Assembly (NCBI RefSeq): GCF_902498065.1 | Contig: NZ_CABVIR010000001.1 | Location: 1,054,001 to 1,118,000 of the forward strand | From: Pseudomonas fluorescens | GTDB taxonomy: Bacteria; Pseudomonadota; Gammaproteobacteria; Pseudomonadales; Pseudomonadaceae | DNA length: 64,000 bases | Direction: 5' to 3' | Part shown: one piece after another, positions 18,891-30,035 of the stretch | Numbering within the stretch: position 1 is the stretch's first letter | Layout of the letters: each line of letters opens with the position of its first letter | The notes under the pieces: generated by a model | Told to the model about the DNA's origin: nothing | Databases searched by the model: none | Seen by the model: only the letters and a program-made list of their open reading frames with translations | Program-made: the position numbers and the translations under genes

Positions 18891-21122
18891 ATGAGTTTCT
18901 CGAACAAGGAACAGGGTCACGCTAAAGAGGCGTTACTGCCCAGATCGCGGGACATCGACGCCCTGGTGCGCGCCGAACATCACGACCCCTTTGCAATCCT
19001 CGGCCCCCATGGCGATGGCGCCGGCGGGCAATTTATTCGGGCTTATCTGCCAGACGCGCTGAGCGTGCAGGTGCTGTCCAAGGACTCCGGCGAGGAACTT
19101 GGCAGCCTGGAAGCCACCCAGACGCCGGGGTTGTTTGTCGGGCATTTCGAGCGCGCGCAGCCCTATGTGCTGCGCACCCGTTGGGCAGGCGGCGAACAGG
19201 TTTCCGAGGACCCTTACAGCTTTGGTCCTTTGTTGGGTGAAATGGACTTGTACCTGTTCGCCGAGGGCAATCACCGCGACTTGAGCAGTTGCCTCGGTGC
19301 GCAGCTGACAACCGTCGAGGGCGTCGACGGCGTGCGTTTCGCCGTGTGGGCACCCAACGCCAAACGGGTGTCGGTGGTCGGCGACTTCAATAACTGGGAC
19401 GGCCGTCGGCACCCGATGCGCCTGCGTCACCCGACCGGCGTCTGGGAGCTGTTCATCCCGCGCCTGCAGGCAGGCGAGGCTTATAAATACGAGATCCTCG
19501 GTACCCACGGCATTCTGCCGCTCAAGGCCGACCCGATGGCGCTGGCCACCACGTTGCCGCCGGACACGGCGTCGAAAGTCGCCTCTCCATTGAGCATTGA
19601 ATGGCAGGATCACGAGTGGATGCAGGCACGCGTCGAGCGTTCACAACCGAGCGCGCCGCTGTCGATCTACGAGTTGCACGCCGGTTCCTGGCAGTGCGAG
19701 CTGGACGATCTGGGCGAAGTCGCGCGCCAGTACACCTGGCACGAACTGGGTGAACGGTTGATCCCGTACGTGAAAGAGCTGGGTTTCACCCACATCGAAC
19801 TGATGCCGATCATGGAACACCCGTTCGGCGGTTCGTGGGGCTATCAACTGCTTTCGCAATTCGCACCGAGCGCACGCTACGGTTCGCCGGATGATTTCGC
19901 CGCGTTCGTCAACGCCTGTCACCTGGCCGACATCGGCGTCATCCTCGATTGGGTCCCGGCGCATTTCCCGACCGATACTCACGGTCTGGCGCAATTCGAC
20001 GGCACCGCGTTGTACGAGTACGGCAACCCGCTGGAAGGCTTCCATCAGGATTGGGACACGCTGATCTACAACCTCGGCCGCACCGAAGTGCACGGCTACA
20101 TGCTGGCGTCGGGATTGCACTGGCTCAAGCATTTCCATGTCGATGGCCTGCGCGTCGATGCGGTGGCGTCGATGCTGTATCGCGATTACTCGCGCAAGGC
20201 GGGTGAATGGGTGCCGAACCGTCACGGCGGCCGGGAAAACCTTGAAGCGATCGACTTCCTGCGTCACCTCAACGATGTGGTCAACCTTGAAGCGCCCGGC
20301 GCGCTGGTGATTGCCGAAGAGTCCACCGCGTGGCCGGGCGTGAGCCAAAGCACGCAACAGGGCGGTCTGGGGTTCGATTACAAATGGAACATGGGCTGGA
20401 TGCACGATTCGCTGCATTACATCCAGCAGGATCCGGTGTACCGCGCGCATCACCACAACGAACTGAGTTTCGGTCTGGTGTATGCCTGGTCCGAGCGCTT
20501 CATCCTGCCGATTTCCCACGACGAAGTGGTCCATGGCAAACACTCGCTGATCGACAAGATGCCCGGCGACCGCTGGCAGAAATTCGCCAACCTGCGCGCC
20601 TACCTGAGCTTCATGTGGGCGCATCCGGGCAAGAAACTGTTGTTCATGGGCTGCGAGTTTGGCCAGTGGCGCGAGTGGAATCACGATCAGCAGCTGGATT
20701 GGTACTTGCTGCAATATTCGGAACACCAGGGTGTGAAGGCGTTGGTGGGCGACCTGAATCGGCTGTACCGCGAAGAACCGGCGCTGCATGACCAGGACGA
20801 CGCGCCGCAAGGGTTCCAGTGGCTGATCGGCGATGACGCCATCAACAGCGTTTATGCGTTCCTGCGCTGGAGCAAGGACGGGCGTCCGGTGCTGGTTGTC
20901 GCGAACTTCACCCCGGTGCCGCGCCAGGCCTATCGCATCGGCGTGCCGTTTGCGGGGCGCTGGACTGAGGTAATCAACAGCGACGCGGCGACGTATGCCG
21001 GGTCGAATTATGGGAATAGCGGCGGGGCGTTTACCGAGGAAGAGGCGAGCCATGGGCAGGCGCTATCACTGGTGTTGAATTTGCCACCGTTGGCGGTGTT
21101 GATGTTGAGGCCGGAGGGTTGA
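18891..21122 (+). CDS. glgB: 1,4-alpha-glucan branching enzyme GlgB
   Basis: The 743-residue protein is the usual length for a two-N-domain GlgB. An N1 beta domain is followed by a CBM48 ([20 protein letters not shown] around residue 150) and a GH13_9 barrel. The nucleophile Asp423 is in [10 protein letters not shown], the acid/base Glu476 in [11 protein letters not shown], and [12 protein letters not shown] lies near residue 543. The C-terminal beta domain ends [12 protein letters not shown]. It cuts an alpha-1,4 chain and reattaches it through an alpha-1,6 bond, making branched glucan from the linear GlgE product. The start is two bases after the treS stop, so translation is probably coupled. 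It is the last gene of the glgE-treS-glgB operon. Confidence 0.96.
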   Translation: MSFSNKEQGHAKEALLPRSRDIDALVRAEHHDPFAILGPHGDGAGGQFIRAYLPDALSVQVLSKDSGEELGSLEATQTPGLFVGHFERAQPYVLRTRWAGGEQVSEDPYSFGPLLGEMDLYLFAEGNHRDLSSCLGAQLTTVEGVDGVRFAVWAPNAKRVSVVGDFNNWDGRRHPMRLRHPTGVWELFIPRLQAGEAYKYEILGTHGILPLKADPMALATTLPPDTASKVASPLSIEWQDHEWMQARVERSQPSAPLSIYELHAGSWQCELDDLGEVARQYTWHELGERLIPYVKELGFTHIELMPIMEHPFGGSWGYQLLSQFAPSARYGSPDDFAAFVNACHLADIGVILDWVPAHFPTDTHGLAQFDGTALYEYGNPLEGFHQDWDTLIYNLGRTEVHGYMLASGLHWLKHFHVDGLRVDAVASMLYRDYSRKAGEWVPNRHGGRENLEAIDFLRHLNDVVNLEAPGALVIAEESTAWPGVSQSTQQGGLGFDYKWNMGWMHDSLHYIQQDPVYRAHHHNELSFGLVYAWSERFILPISHDEVVHGKHSLIDKMPGDRWQKFANLRAYLSFMWAHPGKKLLFMGCEFGQWREWNHDQQLDWYLLQYSEHQGVKALVGDLNRLYREEPALHDQDDAPQGFQWLIGDDAINSVYAFLRWSKDGRPVLVVANFTPVPRQAYRIGVPFAGRWTEVINSDAATYAGSNYGNSGGAFTEEEASHGQALSLVLNLPPLAVLMLRPEG

Positions 21123-21146
21123 TCTGAAACCGCGTCGCTGCCATGC

Positions 21147-21180
21147 GCTCCCACAGGGATCACGCTGTACCTGTGGGAGC
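21147..21180. repeat. REP-like hairpin after glgB
   Basis: GCTCCCACAGG at 21147-21157 and CCTGTGGGAGC at 21170-21180 form an 11-base-pair stem with a 12-base loop. It lies between the convergent glgB and beta-barrel genes and may act as a transcript end, although no T-run follows. Confidence 0.6.
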
Positions 21181-21249
21181 GGCGGTGTGGCGACCCGATT
21201 TGCCCGCGATAGCGTCAGCCCGGGCAACGCATTTCTTGAAAGTTGACGC

Positions 21250-22317
21250 TCACCAGCGCATCCGCACGCCAAGGCTGCCAATCAGCCCATTCAAGTCATT
21301 TTCATCCACATCGCTGCTGTAATCGGCGCTGACGTACAGACTCACGGCGGGAGTCACTCTGGCCACCAGACCCAAACCCACTTCGACTGTCGATGAGTTG
21401 CGGCTGCTGCTGATCTTGTCGACTTGATCCAGGGTGACGGTATTGCCGGTGTACACCGTGTGCCACAAGTTGGTCCGCACGTACGGCTCGACCCCGAGGC
21501 CGTTGATGTCGTAGCTACCTTTCAACCGCGCACCGACCCGGCCGCTCCAGGACGTCAGGTCGCTGGACGATGCATTGCCGGAGCCGGCGGACGGGGTGTC
21601 AAGGGTGATGCGCTGATTGATCAACTGCGCCTGGGGTTCGACCACCCAGTTGTCGCCCAGACCAATCGGGAAGCCACCTTCCACCGAGAAGGTGACCGCG
21701 CTGCCTTCGGTGGCTTGTCGGGCGCCCTGTTCATTGCGGCTGAAGCCGTTGACCCGCCCCCCACTGGCCGTCAAATCCACGTGCCAGCCCTGTGGGCCGG
21801 TCAGGCTCCAATAGGCGCCGAGGCTCTGGCCTTGCAGGTTGAGGGTGTCGGTGGCGGGGGCGGCAAGGGCGCGATTGGTCAGCAGGCCGTTGCTGTTGCC
21901 TTGAAACTGGCTCACGCCGCCGATCAGCCCGACCTGCTGGGTATGGCCGCTGCCGCTTTGTAGGGTGAGGATCGCCGGGCCTTTGAATTCGTGGGCGCCA
22001 GGAATGCTGAATCCCTGGGACAGATAATCGGATTGTGCCTGACGCGATGCCTGTCCATAAAGCTGATCCCAGGCTGACGGCGCAGCGTCTTCGATGGTCA
22101 GGCGTGAACTTCGCAAATCAGGATTGGCGTTGAAGCGGCCGGGATAGGTGGTAGCGAGAGCGGGCAAGGTAAGCACCGGGACCTCCTGGTCATACCAGGG
22201 GGTTGTTTCTTCCTCGGCAGGCGAGGCCTGCACTTCCATGGATGAGCACAGCAGGAGCGAACTCGAGACAGTGCAAAAAGTAACTTTGATCTCTTGTTGG
22301 GTGAATGAAGTTTTCAT
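21250..22317 (-). CDS. Autotransporter-type outer-membrane beta-barrel protein
   Basis: The 355-residue protein has an N-terminal signal region ending near VQA-SPA (residue 32). The first 100 or so mature residues form a short exported part. A beta-domain of about 250 residues follows, with alternating strands such as LNLQGQSLGAYWSLTG and GWHVDLTASGGRVNGF. It ends in GVRMRW; a terminal aromatic residue is the BAM-recognition signal. This fits the autotransporter barrel family (Pfam PF03797 type), but the passenger is tiny, so it may be a plain barrel rather than a secretion device. A GGAGG ribosome binding site precedes the ATG. It is not part of the glucan operon, only inserted beside it. 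Function unknown. Confidence 0.75.
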   Translation of the reverse strand: MKTSFTQQEIKVTFCTVSSSLLLCSSMEVQASPAEEETTPWYDQEVPVLTLPALATTYPGRFNANPDLRSSRLTIEDAAPSAWDQLYGQASRQAQSDYLSQGFSIPGAHEFKGPAILTLQSGSGHTQQVGLIGGVSQFQGNSNGLLTNRALAAPATDTLNLQGQSLGAYWSLTGPQGWHVDLTASGGRVNGFSRNEQGARQATEGSAVTFSVEGGFPIGLGDNWVVEPQAQLINQRITLDTPSAGSGNASSSDLTSWSGRVGARLKGSYDINGLGVEPYVRTNLWHTVYTGNTVTLDQVDKISSSRNSSTVEVGLGLVARVTPAVSLYVSADYSSDVDENDLNGLIGSLGVRMRW

Positions 22318-22734
22318 GGAGGTCTACCTTGCTGTCGCATGCGGTATCTCGCTCTGGCGTCTCTCCTACCCCGAATGAGGGGCGACCGAATGGCGTGGGG
22401 CAAGCCTTGACCCGCCCGTTTTCACGGGTGTCTGATGGTTTGCCTCAGGTGTTACTTCCGGGGGTAGTAAGGTGAAGCTAAGAAGACTGATGGCGTTGCG
22501 TCAAGAAAATGAACGATAAGCGGTATGACTAATTTAGCCTATGCAACTGATTGTTTTTTCGCGGTTATATAAGTTCTTGTTTGTACGAAAAATCATCGTG
22601 GAAGCACTGCCCCAGAAGTGTTCAAGCAGCCGACAGTCGGTCCAAAAAACGATGTGAGCGGCGAGATTGCCGATAACATCTCGTTGAACATTACTGTCAA
22701 TATCAATGATGCTCAACGGATCAACCCTGAAACC
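22318..22734. other. AT-rich intergenic region with a possible coding remnant
   Basis: This is the promoter region of the beta-barrel gene plus an AT-rich stretch (about 22480-22740) unlike the flanking DNA. On the + strand a frame open from 22573 reads plausibly (SGEIADNISLNITVNINDAQ in the middle), but it has no start codon or ribosome binding site and runs into the antisense end of the next gene. It may be the tail of a decayed gene. Confidence 0.4.
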
Positions 22735-23535
22735 TCAAAGATGCACTTCCACCGCCAACGGCAAATGATCCGATAGATGCGTCCACGGCCTGCTGCCCAA
22801 TATCCGCGGTTCATGGCTGCTGGCATTGCGCAGATAAATCCGGTCCAGGCGCAGTAATGGAAACCGTGCAGGGTAGGTTTTTGCCGGACGACCATGGTGG
22901 CGCTCGAAGGCTTCGTGCAGATAGTCGTGACGGGCGAGGGCGGCGTTGCCTTGCAACTGCCAGTCGTTGAAGTCGCCGGCGATGATCACCGGTGCATCGT
23001 CGGGCAGTGATTCGAGCAGTTGGCAGAGTAACTGGAGCTGCAACTGGCGATGACTTTCCAGCAGACTCAGGTGCACGCAAATCGCGTGGACTTCGGCGTG
23101 TCCGGGTACGTCGAGAATGCAATGCAGCAGGCCACGGCGTTCGGGGCCGGTGATCGAGACGTCGAGGTTGCGGTATTCACGGATCGGGTATTTCGACAGC
23201 AGCGCATTGCCGTGGTGACCGTTGGGGTAGACCGCATTGCGGCCGTAGGCGAAATCGCTCCACATGCTGTCGGCCAGGAACTCGTATTGAGAGGTCTGCG
23301 GCCAGTTGTTGAGACGGGAAGAATGACGTTCGTGTTCGCCGACGACTTCCTGCAGGAACACCAGGTCGGCGGACGTACTGCGCACCGCTTCACGCAGCTC
23401 CGGGAGAATGAAGCGCCGGTTGAGCGCGGTGAAACCCTTGTGGGTGTTGACCGTCAGCACTCTGAGTCGATGAATCGCCGGCGGCGTGTTCAATGGCGTC
23501 GATTCGACGGTCTGGCGCTTGGAATCACTGGTCAC
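22735..23535 (-). CDS. Endonuclease/exonuclease/phosphatase (EEP) family protein
   Basis: The protein has about 266 residues. Of two nearby GTG codons (23541 and 23535), the second is preferred because AGGAG lies five bases before it, while for the first the site is too close. EEP-fold motifs are present in order: [11 protein letters not shown] (metal Asn), [12 protein letters not shown] (metal Glu), [10 protein letters not shown] (Asp/Asn pair) and [11 protein letters not shown] (catalytic His). No signal peptide is seen. The family includes phosphodiesterases acting on DNA, phospholipids or sugar phosphates. E. coli YbhP, encoded beside cardiolipin synthase ClsB, is a similar small cytosolic member. 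No substrate can be assigned from sequence. Confidence 0.85.
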   Translation of the reverse strand: MTSDSKRQTVESTPLNTPPAIHRLRVLTVNTHKGFTALNRRFILPELREAVRSTSADLVFLQEVVGEHERHSSRLNNWPQTSQYEFLADSMWSDFAYGRNAVYPNGHHGNALLSKYPIREYRNLDVSITGPERRGLLHCILDVPGHAEVHAICVHLSLLESHRQLQLQLLCQLLESLPDDAPVIIAGDFNDWQLQGNAALARHDYLHEAFERHHGRPAKTYPARFPLLRLDRIYLRNASSHEPRILGSRPWTHLSDHLPLAVEVHL

Positions 23536-23654
23536 TTTCACTCCTCTGAATCAGGCTTGCTTAGGTATGCGACTGATGTGGGGGCGGGCAGTTCAGTTTG
23601 AGCGACAGTGCCCTCGGCATTGCCATCCACAGACGCTACGGTGCGGCGATCCGA

Positions 23655-23714
23655 CTTGCCGGCGATGGTGTACTCAAGAATAGCGCAAGGCTCAAGGGTC
23701 TCATCGCCGGCAAG
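23655..23714. repeat. Paired REP-like element
   Basis: CTTGCCGGCGATG (23655-23667) is repeated inverted as CATCGCCGGCAAG (23702-23714), between the second PIG-L gene and the EEP gene. Confidence 0.7.
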
Positions 23715-23738
23715 CCGGCCCATACAGGAGGGGTTGGT

Positions 23739-24497
23739 TCAGACGAAGACGATTTCATACGGCAACCGCATGCGCTCCAGCAGCACTCGGGGTAGCAGCG
23801 GGGCGATGCCGATGGCGGGTTCGCCGTCGAGCTGGCTGGCGTAGGCGTGGGTGGCGTGGCTTTTGCGTGCGACGGTCCAGGTGTCGAGGCGGATCTTGCG
23901 GGCGCGATGCCACGGGATCAGTCCTCGATCACGCGCGGGCCAGTGCCATGCCCAGACGGGCACTTCGTTAAATGCCACACCGACCGAGGCGGCGGCTTTG
24001 GCACTGGCGCGGCCGACAGCGTCGTGGTCGACATTGCCGTCCTCGCACCAGGTGCTGAACACCACGTCACCGGGCCGCAAGTACCGTGCGATGAATTGAG
24101 TCACTTGAAGCTCGCGCTCGGCCAAGGCGTTGTCGGTGAAACCTCCGCGAATCCACTTCAGGCTGTGCATCGGCAAACCGAGGCGGCGCAAGGCTTCAAC
24201 GCTTTCCTGGGGACGAAACACACTGAGGCGTTTCTCCGACCACTGCTGCGACCCCGGATGGCTGGCGCTGCCGTCGGTGATCGAGATCAATTGCAGGGGA
24301 TGGCCCAGCGTGCTGAGTAATTGCAGGAGTCCGCCGCAGGTCACGACTTCATCGCCGGGATGCGGCGCGATCACCACGGCGCGCGCGCCGGGCGGGACCA
24401 GGGTCTGGGTGTTGATGACGGGAATGTTGTCCAGCTGAGGCGCGTTGTTCCAGATCTGCGCTGCCAGGCTGTTGTCGCTGATGGAAACAGGTTTCAT
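23739..24497 (-). CDS. PIG-L/LmbE-family protein, paralogue with altered active site
   Basis: This 252-residue homologue of the PIG-L deacetylase at 25872-26630 aligns with it without gaps through the N-terminus. PIG-L enzymes are Zn2+-dependent N-acetylglucosamine (or similar) deacetylases. Their motif HPDDE supplies the zinc His, the general-base Asp and a zinc Asp. Here it reads HPGDE at residues 46-50, so the general-base position (residue 48) is Gly. The downstream zinc His in VDHDAVGRAS is kept. The protein can probably still bind metal but may be a weak or inactive enzyme, or have a regulatory or partner role. It lies 122 bases after the GT2 gene, on the same strand. Confidence 0.85.
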   Translation of the reverse strand: MKPVSISDNSLAAQIWNNAPQLDNIPVINTQTLVPPGARAVVIAPHPGDEVVTCGGLLQLLSTLGHPLQLISITDGSASHPGSQQWSEKRLSVFRPQESVEALRRLGLPMHSLKWIRGGFTDNALAERELQVTQFIARYLRPGDVVFSTWCEDGNVDHDAVGRASAKAAASVGVAFNEVPVWAWHWPARDRGLIPWHRARKIRLDTWTVARKSHATHAYASQLDGEPAIGIAPLLPRVLLERMRLPYEIVFV

Positions 24498-24619
24498 CGG
24501 GCTACGTCCTTGTTCTGGTTGATAGCAATGTGCCGCTCTCCGAACCCTGGATTGCCGCGAACAGAGTATTGCTCAAGTCACGCTATTCGTCGCGTCGATG
24601 TTCCCACCGGTGCTCATTT

Positions 24620-25279
24620 TTATCCAGGTTGAGCCAAATCGCGCAAATAGTCACCGAAACCGCCTCGCGCCCGACTGTCGAGCCTGGCGCTGGTCAGCAC
24701 CTGTGGTCGGTGGCTCCAGGCGATCGTCGCGCCGCAACGTTCCAGTTGCCGCACCAGTTGCACGTCTTCATTGCACGCCAACGGATTAAAACCACCGGCA
24801 CGCCTATAGGCCTCGGCGCTGATGCCCAGATTGGCGCCGTGCACATGCCGATGGCCGTCACGGGCCTGATAGTGTTGGTGATAGCGAATCTGCGCCGACT
24901 CATCGAACGACTCATGCCACGCGTCCACGGTGACAGTGCCGCACACCGCGTCGGCATCGAGCGACAGTTGCGCCACCAGCCAGTCGTGGGCCACCCGGCT
25001 GTCGGCGTCGGAGCAGGATATCCAGCGCACCCCGCGATCCAGCAGAAATCGCGCCCCGGCGGCGCGGGCCTGACCGACATTGCGCGCGTCGATGTGCAGG
25101 CAGTGGACCGGGTAACGGCCAACGATGTCTGACGATCGATCGGTGCAACTGTCGAGCACCACCAGCACCTCGACCGTTTCACCGCCCAACAGCTCATGTT
25201 GCGCGGCGCGCAGGGCGGCTTGCAGGCAGTCTTCGAGCAAGGCTTCTTCGTTGTGCGCCGGGATCAGAATGCCAATCAT
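24620..25279 (-). CDS. Family 2 glycosyltransferase
   Basis: The product is 219 residues. The start at 25279 (MIGILIPAHNEEALLEDC) overlaps the stop of the methyltransferase gene as ATGA; a longer frame to 25324 is rejected. It has the GT-A nucleotide-sugar fold: the IPAHNEE first strand, VVLDSCTDRSSDI, and SCSDADSRVAHDW supplying the metal-binding DxD-like Asp residues. GANLGISAEAYRRAGGF lies near the acceptor side. No transmembrane helix is evident, so it should act in the cytosol or at the membrane surface. As the last gene of a coupled set with a deacetylase and a methyltransferase, it probably transfers the sugar that those enzymes modify. Donor and acceptor are unknown. Confidence 0.85.
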   Translation of the reverse strand: MIGILIPAHNEEALLEDCLQAALRAAQHELLGGETVEVLVVLDSCTDRSSDIVGRYPVHCLHIDARNVGQARAAGARFLLDRGVRWISCSDADSRVAHDWLVAQLSLDADAVCGTVTVDAWHESFDESAQIRYHQHYQARDGHRHVHGANLGISAEAYRRAGGFNPLACNEDVQLVRQLERCGATIAWSHRPQVLTSARLDSRARGGFGDYLRDLAQPG

Positions 25280-25875
25280 CGCAAACCCTCCAGAGCCGCC
25301 ACGGAGCGCGGTTCGCGGCTCCACAGCTCCAGCAGAAAATCGGCTTCCTGATGCAGGACCAGGCGCGGCAGGTGCAAATGCTCGTGGAGCAAGTCATGGA
25401 CCTGACGGGCATTCAGCGGACAGCCTTCGATCGGCGGGCGCCAGTGGCAGGAGAGCAATTGGCCGTCAGCGGTCAGTGATTGTGTGATGTGCTCGATCAG
25501 GTGTTTGAGGTCGTCGGCATCCAGGTAATAGCCGACCTCGCTGAGCACAATCAGGTCGAACTGTTCGTTTGGCCAATCGTCCGGCAAGCGGCTTTGGCGG
25601 ACTTCTGCGTGCTCGAACAGGCTCAGGCGCGTGCGCGCCAGCGATACGGCAGCCATTGCGGTGTCGCAACACAACAGACGATCGCAGCGGGTGGCCAGCT
25701 CGGCGCTGAGTTCGCCGTTGGCGCAACCGGGCTCGAAGATCGCACGATAGCGAGGCCGGGGTAACGCGGCGAGGGTGATTGCGCGTTTGCGTTGTTCGTA
25801 CCAGCGCTGACGAAAGGCCCAGGGGTCATCATTCCCGGCAAACAATCCGTCGAAATAACGATCCTCGACACTCAT
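25276..25875 (-). CDS. NodS-like SAM-dependent methyltransferase
   Basis: This 199-residue class I methyltransferase has an N-terminal RYFDGLFAGNDDPWAFRQ and WYEQRKRAITLAALP. This resembles the NodS family, which N-methylates the deacetylated amino sugar of Nod factors. The SAM-binding glycine-rich loop is EPGCANGELSAELA near residue 48, followed by an acidic end of strand 2 (LLCCDTAMAA) and a post-motif FDLIVLSEVGYYLD. Its start overlaps the PIG-L stop and its stop overlaps the GT2 start (both ATGA), implying equimolar co-translation. An upstream deacetylase would create the free amine such an enzyme methylates, so N-methylation of an amino sugar is a reasonable but unproven role. Confidence 0.87.
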   Translation of the reverse strand: MSVEDRYFDGLFAGNDDPWAFRQRWYEQRKRAITLAALPRPRYRAIFEPGCANGELSAELATRCDRLLCCDTAMAAVSLARTRLSLFEHAEVRQSRLPDDWPNEQFDLIVLSEVGYYLDADDLKHLIEHITQSLTADGQLLSCHWRPPIEGCPLNARQVHDLLHEHLHLPRLVLHQEADFLLELWSREPRSVAALEGLR

Positions 25876-26630
25876 AGAAACACCACTTCGAAGGGTTGCA
25901 GCAAACGTTCCAGCACATACGGCGCCAGCACCGGCGGCAAGCCAATGCGCGGGTCGCCTTCCAACTGGCTGGCGAAGGCGTGAATCGCGTGCCGCTTTCG
26001 CGCGACCAGTGGCGGACTCAACAGAATCTTCCGCGCCCGGTGCCAGGGCAGGGAACTGTCTTCAGGGGTTGCCCAGTGCCACGTCCAGACCGGTAGCTCA
26101 TGCACGCGCGCGCCGACGCGTTTCGCCGCCTCGGCGCTGGCACGACCGACCGCCTCATGGTCGCAATGACCGTCTTCGCGCCACGTGGTGAAGACCACGT
26201 CGTTGGCGCGCAGATGACGTTCTATGAATTCGATCAATGCGCTTTCCCGCGCCGCGACGCGACTGTCGGCGAACCCGCCGCGCAGCCATTTCAGGCTGTG
26301 CAAGGGCATACCGAGGCGACGCAGCGCTTCGACCGACTCCTGCGGACGGACCGCGCTCAGGCGCTCGACCGGCCAGCGTCGAGAGCCGGGATGACTGGCG
26401 CTGCCGTCGGTGACCGAGATCAGTTGCAGCGGGCGGCCGGCAGCGGCGAGCAATTGCAGAAAACCGCCGCAGCCGAGCACTTCGTCGTCCGGGTGAGGGG
26501 CGATGATCACCGCACGGGAGCCCTCAGGCACCAGATCCAGAATGTCGATCGCCGGTAATTGCGCCAGCTGCCTGGAGGTTTGCCACAGATGCAACGGCGT
26601 GCCCTGGCCGACGATGGGGTTGGTTTTCAT
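25872..26630 (-). CDS. PIG-L/LmbE-family N-deacetylase
   Basis: The 252-residue protein carries the full zinc motif HPDDE at residues 46-50 within VIIAPHPDDEVLGCGG. The C-terminal zinc His is in CDHEAVGRAS near residue 160. Family members remove an N-acetyl group from GlcNAc-linked lipids, mycothiol or bacillithiol precursors and similar molecules. The ATG at 26630 overlaps the stop of the preceding ACAD-fold gene as ATGA. It also aligns with the start of the paralogue at 24497, so it is preferred over the ATG three codons upstream (26639). It is translated in one chain with the flavoprotein, methyltransferase and glycosyltransferase genes. Confidence 0.88.
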   Translation of the reverse strand: MKTNPIVGQGTPLHLWQTSRQLAQLPAIDILDLVPEGSRAVIIAPHPDDEVLGCGGFLQLLAAAGRPLQLISVTDGSASHPGSRRWPVERLSAVRPQESVEALRRLGMPLHSLKWLRGGFADSRVAARESALIEFIERHLRANDVVFTTWREDGHCDHEAVGRASAEAAKRVGARVHELPVWTWHWATPEDSSLPWHRARKILLSPPLVARKRHAIHAFASQLEGDPRIGLPPVLAPYVLERLLQPFEVVFL

Positions 26631-27616
26631 AACGTCCATGTTCCGTTAATGACCTGTTCGCCGAGGGCCGCGAGGTCGCGTTCGGCGTGGCTCTGGCGCA
26701 GAAACACCGGCAGGTCGGCGATCAGTCGGGCGAACTGCCGATCCTTGCAATAAGCGCCAGCACCGAGGGCGTGGCCCACATGCTGAATCACCTGTTCGAC
26801 GCTGTTCTCGACCACCGCGCGGGTGCGGCGAGCCAGCAGTTCGGCATCGTCGAGTGGCGCGGCATCAAGGGTCAACGCGCTGATGCGCAAAACTGCCGCA
26901 GCGGCCTGTAACGCGCTGTCAACGGCGCCCAAGTGGGCGAGGGCATGCGGTTCCTGGTGATGCGCGCAGTGACCGCGCAATCGCTCTGCGAGGCTTTGTG
27001 CCGCGCCATACCAGCACGCCGCAATGCCGATCCCGCCTTGCCAGAAACCGGGGCGGTGCAGGTAGTCGCCGGGATTGCCGATGGCCTGTGCTTCGGCGCC
27101 TTCAAACAGCACCTCGACGCTGCCGGTCGCGCCCATACCCACGGCTTGCCAACCGTGACCAGTGACGATCACGCCCGGCTGATCCAGCGCCACTGCCACC
27201 AATTGCTGACGATCCCGGTCATCCCACGCGGTGAGCAAGGCGTGGCTAAGCACCGCCGCGCCCGAGCACCACGCCTTGCGGCCATTGAGTTCAATCCTCT
27301 GACCTTGAGAACTGACCCGCACCCGCGCATCCGGCGGTTCGGCGGCCCACATCCCCCACGTGCTGGAAGGCGTGGGCGAACCGCCAAGTTGTTGAATGAT
27401 CGCCAAGGCATCGGTATGCCCTTCGTACAACTTGCACAACCCCAGATCATGCCCGCCGACGTCGGCCAATCGCTGGAACCGTTCCAGCGTCCGACCGCTG
27501 CCAGGCAGTGGCAGCTGATCGAGACCTGCGTCAACCAACGCCCGCAGGCACCGACCTAATGCCTGAGTGTCGGTGTAGTCCGGTGCCTGGTGATGAAGAA
27601 ACGCCTCGAGGTCCAT
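26627..27616 (-). CDS. Acyl-CoA-dehydrogenase-fold flavoprotein, noncanonical
   Basis: The 329-residue protein starts at MDLEAFLHHQ, one base after the glgX stop. A longer frame to 27694 lies inside glgX and is rejected. The fold is suggested by a middle beta region (LNGRKAWCSGAAVLSHALL; GMGATGSVEVLFEG) and a C-terminal helical region (GIGIAACWYGAAQSLAERL; VIQHVGHALGAG). It is short for the family (about 380). The usual C-terminal YEGT motif with the catalytic Glu is missing, and the end instead reads RQSHAERDLAALGEQ. Flavin enzymes of this fold without that base include monooxygenases and amino-sugar N-oxygenases. In a cluster with a deacetylase and a NodS-like methyltransferase, an amine- or sugar-oxidising role is possible. 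Confidence 0.75.
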   Translation of the reverse strand: MDLEAFLHHQAPDYTDTQALGRCLRALVDAGLDQLPLPGSGRTLERFQRLADVGGHDLGLCKLYEGHTDALAIIQQLGGSPTPSSTWGMWAAEPPDARVRVSSQGQRIELNGRKAWCSGAAVLSHALLTAWDDRDRQQLVAVALDQPGVIVTGHGWQAVGMGATGSVEVLFEGAEAQAIGNPGDYLHRPGFWQGGIGIAACWYGAAQSLAERLRGHCAHHQEPHALAHLGAVDSALQAAAAVLRISALTLDAAPLDDAELLARRTRAVVENSVEQVIQHVGHALGAGAYCKDRQFARLIADLPVFLRQSHAERDLAALGEQVINGTWTL

Positions 27617-27617
27617 T

Positions 27618-29777
<2,160 letters not shown>

Positions 29778-29849
29778 AGATGCTCCTGCAAAAAGGGGGG
29801 GACGCTGCGTGGCCAGGGCCAGTCAGTTATCCGATAGCTGCTTCGCACT

Positions 29850-29952
29850 TTGTGGGAGCGAGCCTGCTCGCGATGGACTCAAGAGCGATGCGTTCAATCA
29901 GTAAAAAACGCGTTGTCGTTAACGTCCATCGCGAGCAGGCTCGCTCCCACAA
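29850..29952. repeat. Paired REP element with perfect 28-nt arms
   Basis: Positions 29850-29877 and 29925-29952 are exact inverted copies (core GAGCGAGCCTGCTCGCGATG) around a 47-base spacer. The element lies upstream of glgX and downstream of the DUF2934 gene. Confidence 0.85.
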
Positions 29953-30035
29953 GAGCAGATTATCGTGGGCAAGCGAGCCCACGGTGGCGAGAGGGGACTC
30001 GCCACGAGTTTCAGTCAGGACAGTGCCGGGAAGTG

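Noticed and set aside
22534..22716. 60-codon minus-strand frame in the AT-rich gap
   Set aside because: No ribosome binding site and unconvincing composition; the + strand frame in the same place reads more like protein.
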